From Clostridia bacterium (GTDB lineage: Bacteria; Bacillota; Clostridia; Christensenellales; Borkfalkiaceae): a DNA stretch of 64,000 nucleotides. Position 1 is the stretch's first letter. The number at the start of each line of letters is the position of its first letter. The position numbers were made by a program, and so were the translations under genes. Positions 37,251 to 45,555 of this stretch are shown one piece after another. The stretch covers positions 23,345 through 87,344 of the forward strand of contig JAGANI010000042.1 in NCBI GenBank assembly GCA_017624285.1, written 5' to 3'. Below the pieces are notes generated by a model that ran no database searches, was not told where the DNA came from, and saw only the letters and a program-made list of their open reading frames with translations.

Positions 37251-38651
37251 TTACTCCAAACCGAAATACTTTTCGGCATTATAATAAGATATACCTTGCG
37301 CAATATCCGTTAAGGCTTTATAGTCTTTAGGATACTCGCCATTTTCAACAAAATCTCCCAACACGTTGCATAAAATACGCCTAAAATACTCGTGCCTAGT
37401 GTAACTTAAAAAACTGCGTGAATCGGTCAACATACCGATAAAGTTACCGAGCGCTGAAAGATTTGCTAAACTTAAAAGTTGCGCTTCCATGCCAAGTTTG
37501 TGGTCGTTAAACCACCAAGCACTACCGTGTTGAATTTTACAAGCGATATCCGTACCTTGAAAAGCGCCGATAAGCGTATCTAAAAATGCGTTATCGTTGC
37601 CATCTAAACTGTAAAGCACGGTACGCGGTAAAATATCTAAATAGTAAAGCTTATCTAAAAGCGCAGTTATTAACCTTGAACCATTATTTGGTCCGATAAT
37701 ATCAAACCCCGTGTCAGGGCCTAATACTTCCATCATCTTGGTGTTGGGATTTCTGATACAGTTATAATGTATTTGCATAACTAAACCGTGTTTGCAATAT
37801 TCCCCTGCTAAAAATACTAATAAGTTGGTCTTTAACCCTTCGGCTTCTTCCTTAGTAACAGGTTTACCCTTTAACGCCTTTTTGATTACGGCATCGGCGT
37901 CTTTATCGGATAAATCGTTATAAAAAGCGTAATCTAAACCATGATCGGTTGCCTTGCAACCAACTTTAACAAAATAATCTAACCTATCTTTGAGCGCTTG
38001 CTTTAAGGTATCGATACCGTCAATTTTTACGTTTGATACCGTGGATAACTTATTGATATAATCTATCCAACCAGCTTTATCTACGTTAAGCGCTTTATCG
38101 GGTCTAAACGAAGGCGCAACTATTACGGAAAAATCCTTATCTTCTGAAAGTTTTTTATGGTAAATTAAATCGTCGATAGGGTCGTCCGTAGTGCCAATAA
38201 ACTTGACGTTGCTTTTATTAATTATACCCCTAACGCCCATAGACGGGTCTGCTAATTTTTGATTTGCAAGTTGCCAAACGGTTTCAGCCGTATCAGCGTT
38301 TAATACACCGTCGTAACCAAAATATTTTTTAAGCTCTAAATGACACCAATGATACATCGGGTTACCTATCGCTTTAGGCAAAACTGAAGCAAACGCTAAA
38401 AATTTTTCCTTAGCGGTGGCGTTACCTGTAATATAATACTCATTAATACCAAAAGCACGCATAAGCCTCCATTTATAGTGGTCGCCAGAAAGCCATACTT
38501 CGGTTATAGAAGAAAAATGCTTATCTAAGTAAATCTCTTTAGGGCTAACGTGACAATGATAGTCTATAATAGGTAAATCTTTGCAAGTGTTATATATTTT
38601 TTTTGCAGACTTTGTTTTAAGCAAAAAATCTTTATCCATAAATTTTTTCAT
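37251..38651 (-). CDS. uxaC: Glucuronate isomerase
   Basis: Amidohydrolase-like isomerase (466 residues) turning D-glucuronate into D-fructuronate (and galacturonate into tagaturonate). Family motifs DYHCHVSPKEIY, WRLMRAFGI, MQIHYNCIRN and the DSRSFLSYTRHEYFRRILC segment (shortened here to SFLSYTRHEYFRR) are present. First gene of the five-gene operon uxaC-uxuA-SDR-eda-kdgK. The A+T-rich region before it (38652-38781) probably holds the promoter, but no clear operator is visible. Confidence 0.95.
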   Translation of the reverse strand: MKKFMDKDFLLKTKSAKKIYNTCKDLPIIDYHCHVSPKEIYLDKHFSSITEVWLSGDHYKWRLMRAFGINEYYITGNATAKEKFLAFASVLPKAIGNPMYHWCHLELKKYFGYDGVLNADTAETVWQLANQKLADPSMGVRGIINKSNVKFIGTTDDPIDDLIYHKKLSEDKDFSVIVAPSFRPDKALNVDKAGWIDYINKLSTVSNVKIDGIDTLKQALKDRLDYFVKVGCKATDHGLDYAFYNDLSDKDADAVIKKALKGKPVTKEEAEGLKTNLLVFLAGEYCKHGLVMQIHYNCIRNPNTKMMEVLGPDTGFDIIGPNNGSRLITALLDKLYYLDILPRTVLYSLDGNDNAFLDTLIGAFQGTDIACKIQHGSAWWFNDHKLGMEAQLLSLANLSALGNFIGMLTDSRSFLSYTRHEYFRRILCNVLGDFVENGEYPKDYKALTDIAQGISYYNAEKYFGLE

Positions 38652-38781
38652 AATATGCCTTCTAAATGGTTTTTTTATTATTTTATCATTTTATAGCAGT
38701 ATTTTATAGCCTTATTTTAATAATTTTACTGTTTTTTTAGCATTATCTTAATATTTAAATACATTTAAAAATTAATTTATA

Positions 38782-39948
38782 CTATAAACAAGCTTTAAAA
38801 ATGTTTTCGATATCGGCAGCATCGAGCTTTATAAACCCGTTTATAAAAGAATCCTCACACGCTTTTTTAGCCATAATTTTAAAATGCTTATCGTCTATAC
38901 CGATTTTAGTAAAAGTATCGTCTAAACCCAAGGTATTAAATAAAAACTCCTTAGTCTTTTCGATAGAAAGTAGCGCAACGCTTTTTTTATCTAAGTTTTT
39001 ATCTATACCAAAAACTTCCGTCCCATATCTATAATATCTATCTAAATTATCGTCTTTTAAGCAATAAGTAAGCCAACGGGGTGTTAAAATTGCAAGCCCC
39101 AAGCCGTGTGTTATATCGTAAAAGGCTGAAAGTTCATGCTCCATTGGGTGGCAACTCCACTCGTGCGATTTGTCCGCACCCACAAAACCGTTTATCGCCC
39201 ACGAGCCTGCCCACATTAAGTTGGCGCGCGCTTCGTAATTATCTGGTGTAGCCATGGCAACGGGTGCGTATTTTATTACCGTTTTAAGCATGCCTTCGAT
39301 AAAAGTATCAAGCATAAACATAGTGTCGTTTGGCGCAAAATACACTTCTAGTAAATGGCTAAAAATATCCGCCGAGCCACACGCCGTTTGATACCTGTTT
39401 ACCGTAAAGGTATTAGTAGGATCTAAAAAAGATACTTTTGGGCGTAACGGATATGCTATGCGACCGATTTTTTCGTTAGTATCGGGGTTTGAAATTACCC
39501 CACCGGCGTTCATCTCCGACCCTGTTGCTGATAAGGTTAAAACGCTAACTATCGGCAAAGCCTTGTCGCAAGGCGACCATTTAGAGAAAAAATCCCAAGC
39601 GTCGTGTTCAACCAAAGCGCCCGCAGCAATCCACTTAGTTGCATCTATGGTCGAACCCCCGCCAACAGCAAGCAAAACGTCTATCCCGTTAGTTTTGCAA
39701 ATTTTTACGCCTTCCCTAACGGAATTTATACGTGGGTTTGGCTCTATACCGGATAAAGTAAATACTTCTAACCCACTGCTATTTAATATAGCAACGATTT
39801 TATCATATAACCCGTTTTTTATAATCGAGCCACCACCGTAGCATAATAAAACCTTTTTACCAAAGCGCTTAACTTCTTTACCTAAACAATCTAAGCCATC
39901 GCTACCAAAATATACTTTGGTGCAAATATCATAAATAAAATTTTTCAT
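38782..39948 (-). CDS. Iron-containing alcohol dehydrogenase
   Basis: A 388-residue group III alcohol dehydrogenase. NAD-binding GGGS(T)IDATKWIAAG and the metal ligands in ACGSADIFSHLLE, EWSCHPMEHELS and ITHGLGLAIL are present, as in butanol dehydrogenase-like YqdH proteins. It begins 9 bases after the flavodoxin stop, so it is co-transcribed with the flavoproteins upstream. Substrate unknown; an aldehyde/alcohol redox role in fermentation is likely. Confidence 0.85.
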   Translation of the reverse strand: MKNFIYDICTKVYFGSDGLDCLGKEVKRFGKKVLLCYGGGSIIKNGLYDKIVAILNSSGLEVFTLSGIEPNPRINSVREGVKICKTNGIDVLLAVGGGSTIDATKWIAAGALVEHDAWDFFSKWSPCDKALPIVSVLTLSATGSEMNAGGVISNPDTNEKIGRIAYPLRPKVSFLDPTNTFTVNRYQTACGSADIFSHLLEVYFAPNDTMFMLDTFIEGMLKTVIKYAPVAMATPDNYEARANLMWAGSWAINGFVGADKSHEWSCHPMEHELSAFYDITHGLGLAILTPRWLTYCLKDDNLDRYYRYGTEVFGIDKNLDKKSVALLSIEKTKEFLFNTLGLDDTFTKIGIDDKHFKIMAKKACEDSFINGFIKLDAADIENIFKACL

Positions 39949-39956
39949 CCCCCCTC

Positions 39957-40370
39957 CTAAACGTTACGCATAACTTCTATTGCAAAAATTTTAGCATTAT
40001 TTAAATCTTGCTGATCGGGTCGGTTTTTATGGAAAATCCAAAAATGCCCGAAACAATAAAACTCTTCACTAAGCACGTTAACGCCATAAAGATTAGCCAC
40101 CTTTTTAATCTTTTTTAAGGTAGACTTACCCGATGCCGAGGTCGAAAAATTAACCAACGTGCCTATGTTTTGAGCATTTTCTTTAATAAAATCCGTAACG
40201 GCTTTATCTATGGTGAACTTATACATCGAACTGCCCAAAAATAAAATATCAACGTATTCGGTTAACGGCTCGCTAACGGGCAAGGCAATTTTACCGACTT
40301 CGGTAGCGATAGCGTCTGCTACTAATTTTGTATTGCCTGATTTTGTAAAATATCTAACTTCGGTTTTCAT
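39957..40370 (-). CDS. Flavodoxin-like protein
   Basis: A 137-residue short flavodoxin domain: the phosphate-binding loop FTKSGNTKLVADAIA at the start, LFLGSSMYKF, and FSTSASGKSTLKKI. Binds FMN; electron donor in the cytoplasm. Six-base gap to the FMN reductase-like gene upstream. Confidence 0.75.
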   Translation of the reverse strand: MKTEVRYFTKSGNTKLVADAIATEVGKIALPVSEPLTEYVDILFLGSSMYKFTIDKAVTDFIKENAQNIGTLVNFSTSASGKSTLKKIKKVANLYGVNVLSEEFYCFGHFWIFHKNRPDQQDLNNAKIFAIEVMRNV

Positions 40371-40376
40371 ATAAAA

Positions 40377-41000
40377 CTAATTCCTTATAAAGTTTGTAGC
40401 GATAGGCGTTTCCGCTTTAGGTATAGTTACGCCTGCATCTTGCCCGACCTTAATACATTTAAGTAAATACGCCATATTGTTGCCAAGCACACGCATAGTT
40501 TGCAAGCCTTCTTCATCACGTAAAACGTCGTCAGGTGTGTTGCCATGCACCATGTTCCAATATTTTGAAGAAACAACTGGCATTTGCGATATGGTTAAGT
40601 ATTTAGTTAACTGGTCGAGCGCCGCAGTCGTGCCTGCGCGCCTTGCCGAAACTATAACTGCACCTAGCTTTAACACAAAATTGCTTTTGCCGGAATAAAA
40701 CACCCTATCTAAAAAACTAGTTATACTCCCGCTTGCGGAAGCATAATGCACGGGCGAACCAAATATAAAACCATCTGCCGTGCTAGCCTTAGCGTTAAAC
40801 TCGTTAACGACGTCGTCTATAACACACTTTTTTAAGTTGCGACAAGCGCCACACCCCCTGCAACCGGATATGGGCTTATTGCCTATCCAAAAAATTTCGG
40901 TTTCAATGCCTTCGTTATTTAATGCGTTAGAAACTTCTTTTAACGCAGTATAAGTACAGCCTTCTTTTTTGGGACTGCCATTTACAAGTAAAACCTTCAT
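40377..41000 (-). CDS. NADPH-dependent FMN reductase / flavodoxin family protein
   Basis: A 207-residue flavin protein. Starts LVNGSPKKEGCTYTAL (phosphate loop), then a CRGCGACRNLKKCVIDD cysteine cluster and FGSPVHYASASGSITSFLDR, typical of iron-sulfur flavoproteins of the NADPH-dependent FMN reductase group. Part of the run with flavodoxin, Fe-ADH and the GNAT gene. Confidence 0.8.
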   Translation of the reverse strand: MKVLLVNGSPKKEGCTYTALKEVSNALNNEGIETEIFWIGNKPISGCRGCGACRNLKKCVIDDVVNEFNAKASTADGFIFGSPVHYASASGSITSFLDRVFYSGKSNFVLKLGAVIVSARRAGTTAALDQLTKYLTISQMPVVSSKYWNMVHGNTPDDVLRDEEGLQTMRVLGNNMAYLLKCIKVGQDAGVTIPKAETPIATNFIRN

Positions 41001-41024
41001 AATAAACTCCTAAATTAATAAAAA

Positions 41025-41492
41025 TTATAGCAATTCTTCCATACCGATTTTACGGATTTTAAGCCCTAAACTTTTGTAAAAATTAAGGGCGTTTACGTTA
41101 TCGTACCAAACGTTTAAGGTTACGGCGTTACAGCCAATATTTTTAGCGTAATCCTTAACAAAGTAATATAGCGCCTTGCCAATGCCTTTACCGCGCATAG
41201 ACTTATCTACGCAAAGATCGTCTATATAAAGTGTGGTTGAATCGGCAAACAATACGTCGTTATAATGCTTTATGATAACGCAAAAAGCGTAACCTGTAAC
41301 GGTGTCGTTTTCGTCAGTAGAAACAAAAATCGGCTTGCCACTATCGGCAAAAATTTTTAATAAATCCTCTCGCGTATATTTAATGCCTTTTTTAAAGATA
41401 TCGGGTCTGGCTTGATGATGAACTAACGCCACTTGACTAAGTAAATCTAAAACCTTATCCAAATCTTTTTCCAAAACCCTTCTGATTGCCAT
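41025..41492 (-). CDS. GNAT family N-acetyltransferase
   Basis: A 155-residue acetyltransferase: LYIDDLCVDKSMRGKGIGKALY is the acetyl-CoA-binding motif A and NVWYDNVNALNFYKSLGL is motif B. Substrate unknown. Confidence 0.88.
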   Translation of the reverse strand: MAIRRVLEKDLDKVLDLLSQVALVHHQARPDIFKKGIKYTREDLLKIFADSGKPIFVSTDENDTVTGYAFCVIIKHYNDVLFADSTTLYIDDLCVDKSMRGKGIGKALYYFVKDYAKNIGCNAVTLNVWYDNVNALNFYKSLGLKIRKIGMEELL

Positions 41493-41500
41493 AACCCACC

Positions 41501-42199
41501 TTAAAAATCAATTTCTACAACGTAAGCGTTATGGTCTGAACAAATATCGGGTACGATATCAGCACTTTTAACTTTGATATCTTTAGTAACGTAAATATAA
41601 TCTATTTTAATTTCAGGACCAGTCGATGGGAAAGAAAATTTTGGAGTAGTAAAATACTTAGCGGTATCAACTAATCTATCGCCAAGCTTTTTGATAAGTG
41701 GGTTGTCTGGAGTCATGTTAAAATCACCCATCAAAATACACTTACTATCTTCTAAATTATCAAGCACGGTTTTAACGGCAAGTTCATGCTCGTCTGGGTT
41801 TAAGCCGAAGTGTGAAATTAAAACGGTTAGTCCGTTTTTGAATTTTACTTTTAAAATACATCTAGTTTCGTAATAACCGTCGTATTTTTTAACTTCAGGA
41901 TCAGGTATCATTATAACTTGATGTGATAAAATATCTTCCGTGCTAAGCATACCGTTGCCGTAAGGGTTGTTGCCTCTAAACTTGATGGCTTCGGCAAAAA
42001 GATGGTTTTGTATCCCAGTAAGGTCGGATAAAATTTGGGGTTGGTTATCAAAATGCTCCTCTTCACCCTTATTACGAACTTCATTTAATCCAATAATATT
42101 TGGTGAATATTTTTTTATCACGTCGGCAAAAGCAGGATAATCCATACCCTTATGTACAAAGTGAGCACAATGGCAAATGTTGTAAGTCATAATCTTCAT
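41501..42199 (-). CDS. Endonuclease/exonuclease/phosphatase family protein
   Basis: A metal-dependent hydrolase of 232 residues with the EEP landmarks MTYNICH (N-terminal Asn), GLNEV (Glu), ILMGDFNMTP and CSDHNAYV (catalytic His). ATG at 42199 has GAGGTG six bases upstream; a GTG inside that site is rejected. Substrate could be a nucleic acid, phosphoinositide-like or sphingomyelin-type ester; cannot be told. Confidence 0.82.
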   Translation of the reverse strand: MKIMTYNICHCAHFVHKGMDYPAFADVIKKYSPNIIGLNEVRNKGEEEHFDNQPQILSDLTGIQNHLFAEAIKFRGNNPYGNGMLSTEDILSHQVIMIPDPEVKKYDGYYETRCILKVKFKNGLTVLISHFGLNPDEHELAVKTVLDNLEDSKCILMGDFNMTPDNPLIKKLGDRLVDTAKYFTTPKFSFPSTGPEIKIDYIYVTKDIKVKSADIVPDICSDHNAYVVEIDF

Positions 42200-42256
42200 A
42201 TAAAACACCTCTAAAATTCTTTACCCGTAGATAATAATAAATATATTTTGTACGAG

Positions 42257-42289
42257 TTTATGATATGTGTCTTGTGCACATATCATAAA
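42257..42289. repeat. 13-bp inverted repeat upstream of the EEP gene
   Basis: TTTATGATATGTG and CACATATCATAAA separated by 7 bases, about 58 bases upstream of the start at 42199. It may be an operator or an RNA hairpin of the leader. Confidence 0.55.
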
Positions 42290-42395
42290 AATTATAAAAC
42301 CAAAACTTAAACTTGTCAATACTAAGCGTAAATTTTTATTTACCAAAACTATGTTTTGTTAAATTTTAGTGCTAATTAAACGCTTTTAAAAGTAA

Positions 42396-42424
42396 AAACC
42401 CCGTTTAAGAACAAACGGGGTTGA
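42396..42424 (-). terminator. Rho-independent terminator of the ABC-F gene
   Basis: Minus-strand AACCCCGTTT/AAACGGGGTT hairpin with U tract. Confidence 0.85.
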
Positions 42425-42426
42425 CG

Positions 42427-44346
42427 TTATAAAATATCTAATTCTTCACTTAAAGTAAGCCACTCAGTAGATAAATCGTCAATATTTTTAGTTAAAACAA
42501 TTAATCTATCGTTAAGCTCGGTTACTTTTACGTAGTCAGAGTAAACTTTTGGAGACTCTAATAAAGCGTTTATAGAAGCAACCTCTGCTTCCAAAATCTC
42601 TAGTTCTTTTGAAATTTTTTCAACACGTTTTTGCTTTTTACTTCTATCTTTAAGTGGTGTAGAAAATGTTTTTTTAGCACCCGTTACTGGGGTAACGGTG
42701 TTTTTTTGTTGGTTTAACTTAGCGTCTTCTTCTAAAATGCGCTTATCTAAAATCTCCTCGTACTCACTATAATTAATGGGATAAAACTTAGCGCCATCAC
42801 CTTCAAACGCTAAAATTTTATCAGCAACCTTGTTTACAAAGTATCTATCGTGTGAAACAAAAATCACCGTACCTTTATAACCTAAAAGCATATTTTCAAG
42901 CGTTTCTTTACCGACGATATCCATATGGTTAGTAGGCTCGTCCAAAATTAAAACGTTGGGTTTACGCTTAAATATCTTGCACAGGGCTAGACGGACACGT
43001 TCACCACCAGACAAATCGCTTACCTTTTTAAAAACATCGTCTCCTGTAAACAAAAATGCCCCTAAAGACGAGCGCACTTCGGTTTCGGTTAAGTGTGGAA
43101 AATCGTCGTAAAAATCGTCATAGACGGATTTGTCGCTGACGTACTCCGCCATTTTTTGGTCAAAGTAGCCAACTTCCGTATTAAGCCCGTACGTAAACGA
43201 ACCAGATAAAGGTAAAATTTTTGAGCAAATAGTCTTTAAAAACGTCGATTTACCGACCCCGTTATCCCCTATTACGCCTAATTTTTGACCTTTGAAAAGT
43301 TCTAGATTAACCGTACCTAAGGGTTTATCGTAACCGATAACCAAATCTTTAACGGTAAGCACGTTTTTAACGCTTTCTAACTTTGGTTGAAAATTTGCAT
43401 GAAAGGACTTTAAATCGTACCTATCGGGTTTATCGATAATCTTCATACGATCTAATAGCTTTATTTTAGACTGCACCATTTTAGCCTTGGTGGCTTTGTA
43501 TCTAAAACGCTCTATTAACCTAGTAAGACGTTTGATTTCTTCCGCCTGATACTCGTGGTCTTTTAATTGCTTTTGGTAATTTTCCTTTTTTTGACGTTCG
43601 AACGAAGTATAATTACCGTGATAACACTTGGTTTCGCCATACTCGATTTCGTAAACCTTATCAACAGTCCTATCAACAAACATCCTATCGTGTGAAACGG
43701 TTACGACGGCTGATTTGTAACTTTTTAAGTAGCCTTCTAGCCACTTTACAGCAGTGATGTCTAAATGGTTTGTAGGTTCGTCTAAAAGTAAAACGTCTGG
43801 GTGTGATAAAAGTAACTTTATAAAGGCTATCTTAGTCCTTTGACCACCTGAAAACTCCCTTAACTTTTTATGCTTGTCTTCTTCGGTAAAACCGAACTTT
43901 TTTATCATAACGGAATACTCTTTTTTGTAAGTATAACCCCCTAAAAAATCGTATCTATCGTTTAAAAGTGAATATTCTTTAACCTTTTCTTCCGTTGGAT
44001 TAAGCTCAATTTCTTTAAGTAATACGGCAAGCTTAGACTCAATATCTGTTATATTTTTAAATACTTTTAAGACTTCGTTAAGTAAGGTTTCATCCTCATC
44101 GGAGAAGGCTATTTGCTTCAAATACCCTATAACGGGTGCGCCCGTTTTGGTTACGGTAAAGCCAGTTTCCCCCGTGCCTTCTTCTAAAGTAACGTCGCCG
44201 GTAACGCATTTTAAAAGGGTAGTTTTGCCTGAACCGTTACGCCCGACGATTGCGATCTTTTCCCTATCCTTAATTTCAAAATCAATACGCTCTAAAACGG
44301 TATCCGCCCCAAATGAAACAGCACCGTTTGTTATCTTAAATAACAT
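42427..44346 (-). CDS. ABC-F type ribosome-associated ATPase
   Basis: A 639-residue protein with two ATP-binding cassettes and no membrane segment. Walker A GRNGSGKTT and GDNGVGKST, signatures SGGQRTK and LSGGERVR, and both LLDEPTNHLD-type Walker B motifs are present. A charged linker joins the cassettes (about 235-330) and a coiled-coil tail follows (about 540-639). This is the ABC-F layout of YdiF/Uup type translation factors. Some ABC-F proteins protect ribosomes from antibiotics, but nothing here shows that. Confidence 0.88.
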   Translation of the reverse strand: MLFKITNGAVSFGADTVLERIDFEIKDREKIAIVGRNGSGKTTLLKCVTGDVTLEEGTGETGFTVTKTGAPVIGYLKQIAFSDEDETLLNEVLKVFKNITDIESKLAVLLKEIELNPTEEKVKEYSLLNDRYDFLGGYTYKKEYSVMIKKFGFTEEDKHKKLREFSGGQRTKIAFIKLLLSHPDVLLLDEPTNHLDITAVKWLEGYLKSYKSAVVTVSHDRMFVDRTVDKVYEIEYGETKCYHGNYTSFERQKKENYQKQLKDHEYQAEEIKRLTRLIERFRYKATKAKMVQSKIKLLDRMKIIDKPDRYDLKSFHANFQPKLESVKNVLTVKDLVIGYDKPLGTVNLELFKGQKLGVIGDNGVGKSTFLKTICSKILPLSGSFTYGLNTEVGYFDQKMAEYVSDKSVYDDFYDDFPHLTETEVRSSLGAFLFTGDDVFKKVSDLSGGERVRLALCKIFKRKPNVLILDEPTNHMDIVGKETLENMLLGYKGTVIFVSHDRYFVNKVADKILAFEGDGAKFYPINYSEYEEILDKRILEEDAKLNQQKNTVTPVTGAKKTFSTPLKDRSKKQKRVEKISKELEILEAEVASINALLESPKVYSDYVKVTELNDRLIVLTKNIDDLSTEWLTLSEELDIL

Positions 44347-44440
44347 AATCGCTCCAAAATTTTTAGTTATTTTATTATAGCATAAAACAATGCTTTTTAC
44401 AATTATTATTTAAAGCTATTAAATAAAAACAACCCACCTA

Positions 44441-44712
44441 GCCGAGTCCCTGTAAGGGATTCGGCAACTAAATAAATCCGTAAACGGATTTGTGAGATTT
44501 GCCTATCGGCAAGTGATATTGCTAACGCAGTGATATCTTGCTACGCAAGGTTAAGGATTTATTTAATATCATTTTGGCTTTGACAAAATATCACGCAAAA
44601 CTTGTTTTGCATATCACTTTTAGCCGAAAGGCTAAAAATATCACTTATTCAACGCAATCTTTGTGGACAAGAAAAGCCCACTATATTTCGCTTCCTGCGA
44701 AGTATAGTGGGC
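44441..44712. repeat. Hairpin-array repeat with GTGATAT/ATATCAC linkers
   Basis: A run of about eight short hairpins without coding sense. Examples: AAATCCG/CGGATTT (44474-44491), TTGCC/GGCAA (44499-44512), CTTGC/GCAAG (44537-44549), GCAAAA/TTTTGC (44595-44610), TTTTAGCC/GGCTAAAA (44619-44638) and AGCCCACTATA/TATAGTGGGCT (44675-44712). Linkers read GTGATAT in the left half and ATATCAC in the right half, so the whole array is itself an inverted repeat. Similar arrays are common in gut Clostridia; the function is unknown. Fills the gap between the ABC-F gene and the AraC gene. Confidence 0.75.
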
Positions 44713-44772
44713 TACACTTTTGTTGTTTATTAAAATTCCCTAACAGGAACGCCTTTATGAAGGTGGGCTTTT

Positions 44773-45534
44773 TTAAATAAAATATTTTGGCGGCACGCCT
44801 ACCCTTTTAACGAATTCTCTTGAAAAGTGGCAAGGCTCTTTATAACCACAAATTGAAGCGACTTCGCTTACGGCAAACTGCCCGGAAGATAGCAACGTTT
44901 TAGCGTAGTCAATGCGCTTTTTAATTATATACTCTCTTGGGCTTATACCAAACTTTTCGTTAAACAAGCGTCTAAAATACGCTTCGCTAACACCACAAAC
45001 GTCCGATAGATAAGCAACGGTTAAATCGTTTTGGTTAAAACGATCTTCTAAAATATCTAAGGCAGGATTTAATAGCGAAAATTTAGAATTTGGCACGTAT
45101 TTAACGTCAATCTCGTTAAAAAGCCTTAGCACGATATCGTAAATTGCTTTTTTTGCTACAAGTTGAACGTTATCTTTATTTAAGCGCCAAGATTTTTCAG
45201 CCACACTAAAGGAACGCAAAATCCCGTCGATATCCCTAACGCGCATTTTAAATGGTGGATAAATAATATCTGCGTCAAAGTTAATGGCGTAACATCCACC
45301 CTTATCTAAAGCCCCAACTTTATAAGTTGAACCTTTTGGCAGATAATACACTTCGTTAGGATAGGTATTTAATACAGTACCGTCTAAAAAGTAATAAGTT
45401 TTTTGAGCAAAAGCGTCGTTTAATATAAGCCCGTGCGACGGTCTATTTTCGTGCAGGGACTTACCTGTTGACGGCGCAACAAAGATTGCAAGCAAAACTT
45501 CTTTTACGGTAAGGTTTTTCCAAAAATCCTTCAT
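44773..45534 (-). CDS. AraC family transcriptional regulator
   Basis: Regulator of 253 residues with a cupin-like N-terminus and a C-terminal AraC double HTH (about 150-253), ending ASICGYKEPCHFSREFVKRV (typical second helix region). It follows the GH2 gene by 21 bases, so the two are likely co-transcribed and the regulator may control that glycosidase. Confidence 0.86.
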   Translation of the reverse strand: MKDFWKNLTVKEVLLAIFVAPSTGKSLHENRPSHGLILNDAFAQKTYYFLDGTVLNTYPNEVYYLPKGSTYKVGALDKGGCYAINFDADIIYPPFKMRVRDIDGILRSFSVAEKSWRLNKDNVQLVAKKAIYDIVLRLFNEIDVKYVPNSKFSLLNPALDILEDRFNQNDLTVAYLSDVCGVSEAYFRRLFNEKFGISPREYIIKKRIDYAKTLLSSGQFAVSEVASICGYKEPCHFSREFVKRVGVPPKYFI

Positions 45535-45555
45535 ATTATCCCCTTGCTTTTGGTT

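Noticed and set aside
44441..44712. The array at 44.4-44.7 kb considered as a CRISPR
   Set aside because: Hairpins differ in sequence, linkers are 7-10 bases, there are no unique 30-base spacers and no cas genes.
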